64,000 nt of DNA from Flavobacterium sandaracinum. GTDB lineage: Bacteria > Bacteroidota > Bacteroidia > Flavobacteriales > Flavobacteriaceae. Under the pieces are notes generated by a model. It was given only the letters and a program-made list of their open reading frames with translations, had not been told where the DNA came from and ran no database searches. Below are positions 38,721 to 47,994 of this stretch, piece by piece (positions within the stretch are counted from its first letter, which is position 1; each line of letters opens with the position of its first letter). Position numbers and translations under genes: made by a program. Location of the stretch: positions 1-64,000 of the forward strand of contig NZ_SMFN01000005.1 in assembly GCF_004349135.1 (NCBI RefSeq), in the 5' to 3' direction.

Positions 38721-39923
38721 ATGAAATTTGGAATTTTAAAAGAACGAAAAAATCCGCCTGATAGAAGAGTTGTTTTCTCACCAAACGCATTAACAAAGTT
38801 AAAACAGCAATATCAAAATGTTTCCGTAATGGTAGAACGTTCTGATATTAGGATTTTCACCGATTCTGAATATGAAAATCTTGGAATTGAAGTTACCGCT
38901 GATATCAGTGACTGTGATGTACTGTTTGGCGTGAAAGAAGTACCGGTAGAAAATTTAATTCCTAATAAAACATATTTTTTCTTTTCCCATACCATCAAAA
39001 GGCAACCCTACAATAGAAAATTGTTGCAAGCCATATTAGCCAATAATATTGATTTGTACGACTATGAAACCATTGTAGATGCAGAAAACCGCAGATTAAT
39101 TGGTTTTGGAAGATACGCTGGAATTGTGGGCGCTTACAATAGTATTCGGGCTTTTGGAATAAAATTTGAATTGTTTAAATTGCCAAAAGCAGAAACTCTT
39201 TCAGATAAAGAGGCACTAATTGCTCATTTGAAAAGATTGGTATTACCGCCTTTAAAATTTGTAATTACTGGAACGGGTAAAGTAGGTAATGGAGCTAAAG
39301 AAGTTTTAGATGCAATAAAAATAAAGGAAGTATCCATTGAAAATTATTTGACAAAAAATTATTCGCAACCAGTTTACACTCAAATTGATGTATTGGAATA
39401 CAACAAGCGCAAGGACGGACAGGTTTTAGACTTCACTGATTTTTATCAAAATCCAAAGGATTACATTTCTGATTTTGAAAAATTCACTAAAGTGTCTGAC
39501 ATCTATATCACAGGACATTTTTATGGTAATGACGCTCCAGTAATTCTTACCCAAGAAATGCTGAAAGCGAATGATTGCAAGATTAAAGTGGTTGCCGATG
39601 TCTCTTGCGATGTGAATGGTCCTATCGCTTGCACGCTACGATCCTCTACTATTGCAGAACCTTTGTATGGCTATTTACCTAACGAACATCAAGAATCAGA
39701 TGTTTTTCATCCTGCAGCAATTGTTGTCATGGCCGTGGATAATTTACCATGCGAACTGCCAAAAGATGCTAGTGAAGGATTTGGTGAAATGTTCTTAGAA
39801 CACGTAATTCCAGCATTTTTTAACGAAGATAAAAACGGGATTCTGAAAAGAGCTAAAATTACTGAGAATGGTAAATTGACTCCAAGATTTAGTTATTTGC
39901 AAGATTATGTAGATGGGAAATAA
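38721..39923 (+). CDS. Saccharopine dehydrogenase (Lys1)/alanine dehydrogenase-like NAD(P) enzyme
   Basis: A 400-residue protein. The N terminus (KFGILKERKNPPDRRVVFSP) belongs to the alanine dehydrogenase/transhydrogenase family. The Rossmann part has FVITGTGKVGNGAKEVL, and DVSCDVNGPIACTLRSSTI resembles lysine-forming saccharopine dehydrogenase (ADISCD..GS). It therefore probably makes or breaks an amino-acid C-N bond using NAD(P). Exact substrate is uncertain: alanine, saccharopine or a related opine. Monocistronic, ended by a terminator. Confidence 0.8.
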   Translation: MKFGILKERKNPPDRRVVFSPNALTKLKQQYQNVSVMVERSDIRIFTDSEYENLGIEVTADISDCDVLFGVKEVPVENLIPNKTYFFFSHTIKRQPYNRKLLQAILANNIDLYDYETIVDAENRRLIGFGRYAGIVGAYNSIRAFGIKFELFKLPKAETLSDKEALIAHLKRLVLPPLKFVITGTGKVGNGAKEVLDAIKIKEVSIENYLTKNYSQPVYTQIDVLEYNKRKDGQVLDFTDFYQNPKDYISDFEKFTKVSDIYITGHFYGNDAPVILTQEMLKANDCKIKVVADVSCDVNGPIACTLRSSTIAEPLYGYLPNEHQESDVFHPAAIVVMAVDNLPCELPKDASEGFGEMFLEHVIPAFFNEDKNGILKRAKITENGKLTPRFSYLQDYVDGK

Positions 39924-39948
39924 GTCTTTTTTTTAAAATAAATTATAA

Positions 39949-39979
39949 AACCTGCCCTTTCAAGTTGCAGGTTTTTTTT
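39949..39979 (+). terminator. Rho-independent terminator after the dehydrogenase
   Basis: AACCTGC and GCAGGTT form the stem, followed by eight T, 26 bases after the stop. Confidence 0.9.
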
Positions 39980-40095
39980 ATGGCTCCAAGGGAGTAAGCA
40001 ATTTTTCGTTTTTTCAAACATTATAAATCTATTAACACCACAGAATTTTAGGCTCAATAGGAAATGATTATTTTTGTTAAAATTTGAAATTAATA

Positions 40096-41094
40096 ATGAA
40101 AAAAAACATTCCAATTTCCATATTAGAATTAGCCATAATTACTCAAGATAGCGATGCAAAGGATACTTTTCAAAAAACAACAGCACTAGCGCAACTTGCT
40201 GAAAGTCTAGGATACAATAGATTTTGGTTGGCTGAACACCATAATATGGCTCATGTAGCCAGTACCGCTACGGTTGTACTCATAGGTTATATTGCCAGTA
40301 AAACTCAGAATATTAGAGTAGGTTCTGGCGGAATCATGTTGCCTAACCACGCTCCATTAATTGTTGCTGAACAGTTTGGCACACTGGAGATTTTGTATCC
40401 AAACCGTATTGATTTAGGTTTAGGAAGAGCGCCAGGAACCGATGGATTAACCGCGCAAGCCATTCGCAAAGATTTTTTCGAACAGTCACAGCGCTTTCCT
40501 CAGAATGTTGCTGCTCTTCAGGATTTTTTCTCAAAAGATAATGCGAATGCACAGGTTAGAGCCTTTCCTGCAGAAGGAACGGATGTCCCTATTTGGATTT
40601 TAGGTTCTAGTATGGATAGTGCTGCTTTGGCTGCAGCCAATGGATTGCCATACGCTTTTGCTGGACATTTTGCCCCCAAACAAATGGTGCAAGCGTTTCA
40701 ATTTTACCGTGAAAATTTTCAAGCTTCAAAATATTTAGACAAACCCAAAACAATGGCCTGCGCCAATGCAATTGTAGCTGACACAGATGAAGAAGCTCAA
40801 AGGTTATCCACTAGCTTGACCCAAATGTTTCTGAACTTGATTCGGAATAATAGAAAACCATTGCAGCCGCCAGTGGATTCTTTGGATGGAATTATGACGG
40901 AAGAAGAACATTTTCATGTGAACCAAATGACATCTTGTTCCTTTATTGGAAGCAAAAAGAAAGTAGAAATCGAACTAAAACAATTTATAGACTACACGCA
41001 AATCGATGAATTGATGATTACCAGTCCAATTTTTAATCACGAGGATAAATTGAAAAGCATACAATTAATGAAAGAGGTTATCGATACCATATAA
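40096..41094 (+). CDS. Luciferase-like flavin-dependent oxidoreductase (LLM class)
   Basis: A 332-residue TIM-barrel protein of the bacterial luciferase-like group, YhbW/MsnO8-type. Signature stretches are LGYNRFWLAEHHNM and RVGSGGIMLPNHAPL, then DLGLGRAPGTD. These bind FMN or F420 and oxidise small organics; the Bacteroidota substrate is not known. I chose ATG 40096; the frame could be opened at TTG 40084 but that is less likely. Stands alone. Confidence 0.9.
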   Translation: MKKNIPISILELAIITQDSDAKDTFQKTTALAQLAESLGYNRFWLAEHHNMAHVASTATVVLIGYIASKTQNIRVGSGGIMLPNHAPLIVAEQFGTLEILYPNRIDLGLGRAPGTDGLTAQAIRKDFFEQSQRFPQNVAALQDFFSKDNANAQVRAFPAEGTDVPIWILGSSMDSAALAAANGLPYAFAGHFAPKQMVQAFQFYRENFQASKYLDKPKTMACANAIVADTDEEAQRLSTSLTQMFLNLIRNNRKPLQPPVDSLDGIMTEEEHFHVNQMTSCSFIGSKKKVEIELKQFIDYTQIDELMITSPIFNHEDKLKSIQLMKEVIDTI

Positions 41095-41342
41095 ATTCAC
41101 TATAAAGATTGTGACTTTTAAAATGGAATCCCTTTAGTACTGTTTTTTTATTATCTGACACAGGTAAAACACTCTTTCTTATTGTGTTAAATTCTAAATG
41201 GAGCACTAACTAGTGCTTTTTGTACATGTGATTGTTGTTGATTTGAAATTGTTTAAATTGTTAAAAAATGTAGCCCTGAAAATAGGCATTCCAATAAATC
41301 AAGGCTTTGATTTGGAATGTAAAGTTTACTTTTAAAACCAAA

Positions 41343-41720
41343 TTATTTTGCTACAAATAAACCTTTGTAATTTGACCAATGACTAATTATTAAAAAGATA
41401 TTACCAAAAAACACAAATAAGGCAACTGGTAAATTTTCTGGGGTTAGGAAAAAATTAATCAATAGGATATTTAATGTAACGGGTAAAATGATAAGGTTCG
41501 CGAGGGTTACATAGCGACCAGTGATGAAAGAAAGTCCACAAAGGAATTCTAAAGATTTTGCCAAAGGAATCAGATAAGTTGACGCCATTAAACCAACATT
41601 AAAAGCTTTAAAATTACCTGTAGTTTCGGCTTCAGGTGCAAGGTGCAGAAAAAAACTAACTGAGGTGTAAAGGAATAAGATTCCTAATAAAGATCGAATA
41701 ATAAGGATTGCAATTTTCAT
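41343..41720 (-). CDS. DoxX/MauE-like four-helix membrane protein
   Basis: A 125-residue membrane protein with four helices, similar to the DoxX family (FLYTSVSFFLHL; KSLEFLCGLSFITGRY). DoxX relatives take part in thiol or quinone-linked redox work, but many have no known role. Monocistronic in the present state; the gene that may once have preceded it at 41758-42060 has decayed. No cysteine pair is present except a single Cys in EFLCG. Confidence 0.8.
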   Translation of the reverse strand: MKIAILIIRSLLGILFLYTSVSFFLHLAPEAETTGNFKAFNVGLMASTYLIPLAKSLEFLCGLSFITGRYVTLANLIILPVTLNILLINFFLTPENLPVALFVFFGNIFLIISHWSNYKGLFVAK

Positions 41721-41757
41721 ACTATATGGTTTTTATTGGTTACATATAAGAGAATTA

Positions 41758-42060
41758 TCATAATGGGTTTGCAATTTTTATCCTATTTGCAATTTCCCAT
41801 CCGTGCCCATTTAAAGCTGCAAAATTAGTAGTGTTAAACCACTGTTGAGCTGCTGGTTCCTATTCGTGAATTATAGTCTGATACAATCCTACAAGTTGTT
41901 TTTTTATCCGTAAATTGTGGATTGAAGTAAAATTCTTTTCGTGTAAAAAATCAATTGCTTTTTTGTCCCTGAAGGTCTTAAGGTCTGATTTTTTTGAGAC
42001 TTTAAAAGACTATTTCAAAGATTGAAAAAACTGAAATTGATTCTGCTTTATCAAATTTAC
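41758..42060 (-). pseudogene. Decayed gene of unknown family upstream of the DoxX-like gene
   Basis: On the reverse strand one frame reads KKAIDFLHEKNFTSIHNLR, then QTIIHE, an in-frame TAG, EPAAQQWFNTTNFAALNGHG and ends at TGA 41760-41758. Further upstream another frame (AESISVFSIFEIVF) seems to carry on the same protein. Interrupted by a stop and at least one frameshift, with no clear start. Codon use looks coding. I do not recognise the family. Confidence 0.45.
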
Positions 42061-42093
42061 AAAAAAATAAGCTATTTTTAGTAAAATCAATTA

Positions 42094-42122
42094 TTGAAGG
42101 TTTATTTTTTATTGTAATTTTG
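42094..42122 (+). promoter_or_regulatory. Promoter of pabB (TTG-N18-TAATTTTG)
   Basis: TTG at 42094-42096 and TAATTTTG at 42115-42122 form a full Bacteroidota promoter. Because the -7 element covers the TTG codon at 42120, translation cannot begin there; the next in-frame TTG, 42144, becomes the likely start. Confidence 0.6.
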
Positions 42123-42143
42123 AATTTTAAATACCAATACTCT

Positions 42144-43430
42144 TTGAGAACTTCAATTTACAAGTCTATTTCTGATCCAAAACTGTTTAAAGAACAGCTT
42201 TTATTATGGTCTCAACAGTTTCGAGAAATCATTTATTTGGACAGTAATGATTATCCACAAAATTATTCCAGTTATGATTGTGTTCTTGCTGTTGATGCAT
42301 TAACATCCATTAAAACTGATTTTCACAATGCTTTTGAAGACTTGAAACAATACCAACAAAGTACCAAAGACTGGCTTTTTGGCTATTTATCGTATGATTT
42401 AAAAAATGATATTGAGGAGTTACAATCTCATAATTTTGACGGATTAGAATTTCCCGATTTGTATTTCTTTCAGCCTAAAAAACTGTTTTTATTGAAAGGA
42501 AATGAACTCGAAATTCAATATCTTACTATGTGTGATGATGAAGTGGAGGAAGATTTTGAAGAAATAAGTGTTCAGTGTTCAGTGTTCAGTAATCAGGATT
42601 CACAAACAGCCATTCAACAACGGATTCCGAAGGAGAATTATCTTCAAAAAGTGGCTAAAATTTTGGAATACATTCATCGCGGGGACATCTATGAAGCCAA
42701 TTTTTGCATGGAGTTTTTTGCCGAAAATGCCACCCTAGATCCTTTTGAAAAATTTAGTAAACTCAATGAAATTTCTCAGCCTCCATTCGCTGTTTTTTTT
42801 AAAAATAACATGCACTTTTTACTTTCGGCGACACCAGAACGCTATGTAAGGAAAGAGGGAGAACTGATTATTTCGCAACCGATTAAAGGAACTGCGAAAC
42901 GATTTTCAGACCCAATCGAAGATGAAAAATCAAAAGTACAATTGGCTTTAGACCCAAAAGAAAGAGCCGAAAACATTATGATTACGGATTTAGTACGGAA
43001 TGATTTGTCTCGAACGGCACAAAAAGGATCTGTTGTAGTCCAAGAATTGTGCAAAATTTATTCTTTTTTGCAAGTGCATCAAATGATCTCTACAGTGACG
43101 TCAAAGTTAGATGCGCAATATTCTGTTGTTGATGTTTTAAAAACCACTTTCCCAATGGGAAGTATGACTGGAGCACCAAAAATTTCGGTGATGAAAATCA
43201 TTGAACAATTGGAAGAAACAAAACGAGGTTTATACAGTGGAGCAGTTGGTTATTTTGCACCAAACGGTGATTTTGATTTCAATGTCGTGATCCGAAGTAT
43301 TTTGTACAATCAAGAAAAGAAATATATTTCTTTCTCGGTTGGTAGTGCCATCACTTCGCAATCCATTCCTGAAAACGAATATGAAGAATGTTTGCTTAAA
43401 GCAAAAGCGATGCGAGAAGTTTTAAGTTAA
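42144..43430 (+). CDS. pabB: Aminodeoxychorismate synthase component I / chorismate-binding enzyme
   Basis: A 428-residue chorismate-utilising enzyme. Seen are ISQPIKGTAKRF, MITDLVRNDLSR, FPMGSMTGAPKISVMKIIE and LYSGAVGYFAPNG, which fit PabB and anthranilate synthase I. It amminates chorismate toward folate (PabB) together with a glutaminase partner that is not in the window. Its shortness and the missing trp neighbours favour PabB over TrpE. No ATG lies near the N terminus; I use TTG 42144 since the promoter rules out TTG 42120 and this gives LRTSIYKSI, the usual start. A heptanucleotide repeat sits inside the gene. Confidence 0.82.
   Translation: MRTSIYKSISDPKLFKEQLLLWSQQFREIIYLDSNDYPQNYSSYDCVLAVDALTSIKTDFHNAFEDLKQYQQSTKDWLFGYLSYDLKNDIEELQSHNFDGLEFPDLYFFQPKKLFLLKGNELEIQYLTMCDDEVEEDFEEISVQCSVFSNQDSQTAIQQRIPKENYLQKVAKILEYIHRGDIYEANFCMEFFAENATLDPFEKFSKLNEISQPPFAVFFKNNMHFLLSATPERYVRKEGELIISQPIKGTAKRFSDPIEDEKSKVQLALDPKERAENIMITDLVRNDLSRTAQKGSVVVQELCKIYSFLQVHQMISTVTSKLDAQYSVVDVLKTTFPMGSMTGAPKISVMKIIEQLEETKRGLYSGAVGYFAPNGDFDFNVVIRSILYNQEKKYISFSVGSAITSQSIPENEYEECLLKAKAMREVLS
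42568..42595 (+). repeat. Heptanucleotide tandem repeat inside pabB
   Basis: GTGTTCA occurs three times in tandem at 42568-42588, followed by a degenerate copy. The run encodes the linker VQCSVFSNQ between two conserved regions of the enzyme. Three 7-base copies add a whole number of codons, so the frame is kept; gain or loss of one copy would break it. Confidence 0.75.
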
Positions 43431-43457
43431 ATACAAACGAATTAATTAAATTTGAAC

Positions 43458-44768
43458 ATGCTACAGAAATTCCAAAACCATCTTCGTGATACTTTCCAAT
43501 TCTTGGACGGAAAAAAAATACTTCTTGCTACAAGCGGAGGGAAAGATAGTATGGTAATGGTGCATTTATTTCAACAATTGGATTATAAAATAGGAATTGC
43601 ACATTGTAATTTTCAGTTGCGTGAAATGGAAAGTTTTGAAGACCAAAATTTTGTTCAGGAATATGCTGTCGCAAATGATATTCCGGTATTTATAACACAA
43701 TTTGATACTAAAGCTTTTGCTGAAGATTATAAAGTTTCTACGCAAGTTGCCGCTCGCGAGCTGCGATATAATTGGTTTTATGAATTATTAGAAACCGAAA
43801 AATTCAATTATATTCTAACCGCACATCACGCCGATGATAATTTAGAAACCTTTCTTATCAATCTGTCACGTGGTACTGGTTTAGAGGGATTAATAGGTAT
43901 TCCAGAGCAAAATGATAAAGTAATCCGTCCACTTTTGGCATTTAGCCAAGAAGAAATGGCAGAATATGCCACATTAAATAATATTCAATGGCGTGAGGAT
44001 AGCAGCAATGCATCCGATAAATACCTTCGAAATAAAATTCGCCATCATCTGGTTCCGCTTTTAAAGGAATTGAATCCAAATTTTCTTTCCTCGTTTCATA
44101 AAACGCAAAACTATTTGCAAGAAGCGCAAGTTATGATTGAAGATGCTTCGATTATGATTTATCAGCAAGTGGCTAAACAAGAGGAGGATACTATTTATTT
44201 TGATTTAAAGAAATTGCAACAATTGCCCAATTACCAATCGTATTTATACCAATGGCTGAAAGAATTTGGATTTTCGGCATGGGATGATATTTATAATTTG
44301 GTCGAAAGCCAATCAGGTAAATTCGTTTTTTCGCCAGAATATCGATTATTGAAAGACAGAGATTCTTTAATCCTAAGTCCGATAAATTCTGCGGATGAAA
44401 GCGAAGAATATTTTATTGCTGAAAATCAAAAAGAAGTTAATATTCCCTTAAATCTTACGTTTTGCAAAGTAGCCGACATGAGTATCGTTTCAAATAAAAC
44501 TATCTTTGTGGACGCTGATAAATTACACTATCCACTGGTTTTGCGTCATTGGAATGAGGGCGATCGTTTTGAACCTTTTGGAATGGATGGCAAATCAAAG
44601 AAAGTGAGTAAGCTTTTTAAAGATGAAAAATTATCCTTGTTAGAAAAAGAAATCACTTGGCTTTTATGTTCGAATGATGCAATCGTTTGGATTATTAATG
44701 TTCGTCAAGACGAACGTTTTAGAATTGACAATACAACAAAGAATATACTTAAAATACAATTGGAATAA
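43458..44768 (+). CDS. tilS: tRNA(Ile)-lysidine synthetase
   Basis: A 436-residue enzyme that puts lysine on C34 of the AUA-reading tRNA-Ile, changing its codon and amino-acid identity. The PP-loop motif SGGKDS is at 26-31 and the HHADDNLETFLINLSRGTGL stretch follows. The C-terminal domain (HYPLVLRHWNEGDRFEPFGM) is complete. I start at ATG 43458 (MLQKFQ); a TTG two codons earlier is also in frame. Essential housekeeping gene. It overlaps dsbD by one base (TAATG). Confidence 0.95.
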   Translation: MLQKFQNHLRDTFQFLDGKKILLATSGGKDSMVMVHLFQQLDYKIGIAHCNFQLREMESFEDQNFVQEYAVANDIPVFITQFDTKAFAEDYKVSTQVAARELRYNWFYELLETEKFNYILTAHHADDNLETFLINLSRGTGLEGLIGIPEQNDKVIRPLLAFSQEEMAEYATLNNIQWREDSSNASDKYLRNKIRHHLVPLLKELNPNFLSSFHKTQNYLQEAQVMIEDASIMIYQQVAKQEEDTIYFDLKKLQQLPNYQSYLYQWLKEFGFSAWDDIYNLVESQSGKFVFSPEYRLLKDRDSLILSPINSADESEEYFIAENQKEVNIPLNLTFCKVADMSIVSNKTIFVDADKLHYPLVLRHWNEGDRFEPFGMDGKSKKVSKLFKDEKLSLLEKEITWLLCSNDAIVWIINVRQDERFRIDNTTKNILKIQLE

Positions 44769-46801
44769 TGAAGAAACTACTATTTATACTTATTGCTTTT
44801 TTGGCTTTTGCCAATGGAAATGCCCAAATTCTTGATCCTGCAAAATGGACTACGAAAATAGAAAAGAAATCAGAGAGTAATTACATCCTTACTTTTAATG
44901 TTGTCATAGAAAATGATTGGCATTTGTATTCGCAGTTTACTCCAGACGGTGGGCCATTACCATTAGAAATCATCTTCAAAAATCAAAAAGGGAATTTTAC
45001 TTTAGTAGGTAAGGCCAAAGAAAGTAAAACAAGAACGGCCTATAATGACATATTTGAGGTTAACGAAACATTCTTTGAAAAGAAAGGCCAAATACAACAA
45101 GAAATTGCAATAACAAACCCGAAGCTGACTGAAATTAAAGTCGATTTTAATTATCAGGTGTGCAAAGAGGTTTGTATTAATATAGAAAAAAGTTTCACGT
45201 TTACCATTCCTGCGGCTTCAAAAACAACAGAAATCGCTACTATAGCAACAGATTTAACGACAATAGATTCAGCTAAAGTTGACACTGCAGTTACAAATAC
45301 AGATGTAAATAAAGAACAGGTTGTTACTCCTGAAAAAGTTCCTGTTCTGGATACGAAGCCTTCCAAACAAAGAGGATTGTGGTCTATTTTCTTTATTGCT
45401 TTTTTATCTGGATTTGCAGCATTGCTTACGCCATGTGTCTTCCCAATGATTCCTATGACGGTAAGTTTCTTTACGAAACAAAGTAAAACAAAAGCAAAAG
45501 GAATTAGAAATGCCATTATTTATGGAATTGCTATCATCTTCATTTATGTAGTTTTAGGATTCTTAGTGACGTGGATTTTTGGTGCCGATGCACTGAATGC
45601 GTTGTCGACCAATGTTTGGTTTAATATTATTTTCTTTGTTTTGTTAGTCACATTTGCAGCTTCATTTTTAGGTGCTTTTGAAATTATGTTACCTAATTCT
45701 TGGGCAAATAAAGTAGACAATCAAGCGGATAGAGGTGGAATAATTGGAATCTTATTTATGGCTTTGGCATTAGCGATTGTCTCTTTTTCGTGCACAGGAC
45801 CAATCGTAGGAACCCTTTTAGTCGAAGCTGCTTCTAAAGGCGGAATTGCGCCTATTGTAGGAATGTTCGGATTTTCATTGGCTTTAGCCTTACCCTTTAT
45901 GTTATTTGCGATGTTCCCAGGTTGGTTGAATTCATTACCAAAATCCGGCGGTTGGTTGAATACTGTTAAAGTAGTTTTAGGATTTTTAGAATTGGCTTTA
46001 GCTTTCAAATTTCTGTCAAATGCAGATTTGGTATTGCAATTGCATTTCTTGGAAAGAGAAGTTTTCTTGGCAATTTGGATTGCTATTTTTGGAACATTAG
46101 CTTTTTATTTATTCGGGAAAATTACGCTGCCACATGATAGTCCGATGAGTCATATTTCGGTAGGAAGATTGTCTTTCGGATTGGTAGTTTTGGCCTTTAC
46201 CATCTATTTGATCCCTGGAATTTGGGGAGCGCCATTAAAATTAATTTCTGGTTTTCCGCCACCAATGACGTATAGCGAAAACCCATACGGAGTAGGAAAT
46301 TCAAAAGGAGGTTCAAACGCATCAGCTCAAATTTTGCCGGAAGGCGCACATTTAGGACCCCATGATCTTATTGCTTTTGAAGATTATGAAAAAGGATTGG
46401 CTTATGCCAAATCAGTAAACAAACCTATTTTACTGGACTTTACAGGATATGCTTGTGTGAATTGTAGAAAAATGGAAGATTATGTTTGGTCTGATCCTGC
46501 GATTCTAAAAATATTACAAGAGGAAGTGGTACTAATCTCTTTGTATGTGGATGATAAAAGAGAATTGCCAAAAAGCGAGCAATATGTATCTAAAGAAACG
46601 GGTAAAGAAATTGTAAGTGTGGGGAATAAATGGAGTGATTTCCAAATCACTCGGTACAAAGCCAATGCACAACCGTATTACATTGTTATAGATATAGAAG
46701 AAAATATGTTGTCCAGTAAACCAGAGAGTTATAACTCAGACATCAATGCTTATAAAAGCTGGTTAAGAGAAGGAATTGATCGCTTTGTAAAGGTAAAATA
46801 G
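44768..46801 (+). CDS. dsbD: Thiol:disulfide interchange protein DsbD
   Basis: A 677-residue inner-membrane electron carrier. A signal peptide (FANGNAQ) leads to the periplasmic alpha domain with the pair YQVCKEVCI. Eight membrane helices carry the two DsbD cysteines in LTPCVFPMIP and SFSCTGP. The C-terminal periplasmic thioredoxin domain has YACVNCRKM near residue 560. It sends reducing power from cytoplasmic thioredoxin to periplasmic thiol proteins. Starts on the last base of tilS. It could feed the TlpA-like protein of the sulfur block. Confidence 0.95.
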   Translation: MKKLLFILIAFLAFANGNAQILDPAKWTTKIEKKSESNYILTFNVVIENDWHLYSQFTPDGGPLPLEIIFKNQKGNFTLVGKAKESKTRTAYNDIFEVNETFFEKKGQIQQEIAITNPKLTEIKVDFNYQVCKEVCINIEKSFTFTIPAASKTTEIATIATDLTTIDSAKVDTAVTNTDVNKEQVVTPEKVPVLDTKPSKQRGLWSIFFIAFLSGFAALLTPCVFPMIPMTVSFFTKQSKTKAKGIRNAIIYGIAIIFIYVVLGFLVTWIFGADALNALSTNVWFNIIFFVLLVTFAASFLGAFEIMLPNSWANKVDNQADRGGIIGILFMALALAIVSFSCTGPIVGTLLVEAASKGGIAPIVGMFGFSLALALPFMLFAMFPGWLNSLPKSGGWLNTVKVVLGFLELALAFKFLSNADLVLQLHFLEREVFLAIWIAIFGTLAFYLFGKITLPHDSPMSHISVGRLSFGLVVLAFTIYLIPGIWGAPLKLISGFPPPMTYSENPYGVGNSKGGSNASAQILPEGAHLGPHDLIAFEDYEKGLAYAKSVNKPILLDFTGYACVNCRKMEDYVWSDPAILKILQEEVVLISLYVDDKRELPKSEQYVSKETGKEIVSVGNKWSDFQITRYKANAQPYYIVIDIEENMLSSKPESYNSDINAYKSWLREGIDRFVKVK

Positions 46802-46832
46802 CAGCTAGCTTCTGGACAAAATAGTAAACGTA

Positions 46833-46882
46833 AATTGCACTAATTTCTAAGAAGTAATCTTAGGTAATTAGTGCAATTTTTT
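46833..46882. terminator. Bidirectional terminator between dsbD and the racemase operon
   Basis: TTGCACTAATT pairs with AATTAGTGCAA around an inner stem (CTAAGA/TCTTAG), with T runs on the plus strand and A runs mirrored on the other. It closes both converging transcripts. Confidence 0.85.
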
Positions 46883-46920
46883 GATTTTGGTATAGCAATA
46901 CATCTCGCTTAAGTACTTTA

Positions 46921-47994
46921 CTACTCGATTGTTTTTTCGATGTAATCTGAATTTAAAAGATATAAAGCGCCCATATATCTAATTTTAAAAGCAACTAAAT
47001 CTCCAATTTTATACGTCTTTTTAGAATTAGAAATATCGATAACCAACATATCAGAACTGGCATCTACAATAGTAATATCAGCATCATCCGATTCTAAATA
47101 CTGCGGTTGCATATCTAACAACCCAATATCTAAGATAGCTCTTAAAGACGTAATTCCTAAATCGGTAACGTCATTCATGGAAAAAGAATTTCCGGCGACG
47201 TTCTCACCTAATTCACCTGTAGGCGTATTTGGTTTTTCGGTAATTTCTATAATTTCAGCGTATAATTTGAATACATCGTTATGCATTCCCTCCATAGTAT
47301 CGCCGGTGAATAGATCTTTTCCAAAAAAGAGCGCTTCGCCTATTCGAAAATGATTGACAGCCATTGGGCGTGCATTTTTAAGTATAAGCGGAATTGCCAC
47401 GGAGGTTCCTCCAGAGACAAACGGAATGCTTATATCGAATTTAGCTTCAATTAATTGCTTATATAAACTCAATTGAATGAGCTTGTCTTGCGTGGGCATC
47501 ACACCGCTAAGGCAATTGAGATTAGTTCCTATTCCTGAAATCTCGATGTTTGGCATTTTTAAAATAGTACCGTAAAAAGCGATTAGCTCTTCACCCATAA
47601 CACCTTCTCGAAGATCACCCATTTCGATCATGATAATGACTTTATGAATCTTATTTTGCTTTACAGCTTCGTTAGAAAGCAATTGTATGGTGTAGATTTC
47701 AGTATTAAAACTGATATCGGCATACTTAACAATGCTTTCAATACTTCGTTTTGCGGGTGGTTTGATATAAACGGTTTGAATTTCCGGATCCAGTGCTTTG
47801 ATTTTTTTTAAATTGCTCACTCTGGAATCATGAATTTCCCGCACTCCTAAAGCAATTATTTCTTTGAGATATATTTTATTTCCACATAAAAGTTTGGAAA
47901 CTACACCCCACTGGATATTTCTAGATTTAAAAATGTGATCCAGAAAGGCATAATTTTCTTCGAGTTTTTTGCGATATAATTTTATAAAGGCCAT
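46921..47994 (-). CDS. Ornithine racemase-like PLP enzyme (Orr/YhfX group of fold III)
   Basis: A 357-residue PLP enzyme of the alanine-racemase fold, but with the sequence features of ornithine-racemase relatives: Lys34 in VVSKLLCGNK binds PLP, and IMIEMGDLREGV and PFVSGGTSVA follow. Members racemise ornithine and other basic amino acids. It overlaps the alr gene by one base (TAATG), and so is the last gene of a tightly packed operon. The substrate is not determined here. Confidence 0.85.
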   Translation of the reverse strand: MAFIKLYRKKLEENYAFLDHIFKSRNIQWGVVSKLLCGNKIYLKEIIALGVREIHDSRVSNLKKIKALDPEIQTVYIKPPAKRSIESIVKYADISFNTEIYTIQLLSNEAVKQNKIHKVIIMIEMGDLREGVMGEELIAFYGTILKMPNIEISGIGTNLNCLSGVMPTQDKLIQLSLYKQLIEAKFDISIPFVSGGTSVAIPLILKNARPMAVNHFRIGEALFFGKDLFTGDTMEGMHNDVFKLYAEIIEITEKPNTPTGELGENVAGNSFSMNDVTDLGITSLRAILDIGLLDMQPQYLESDDADITIVDASSDMLVIDISNSKKTYKIGDLVAFKIRYMGALYLLNSDYIEKTIE

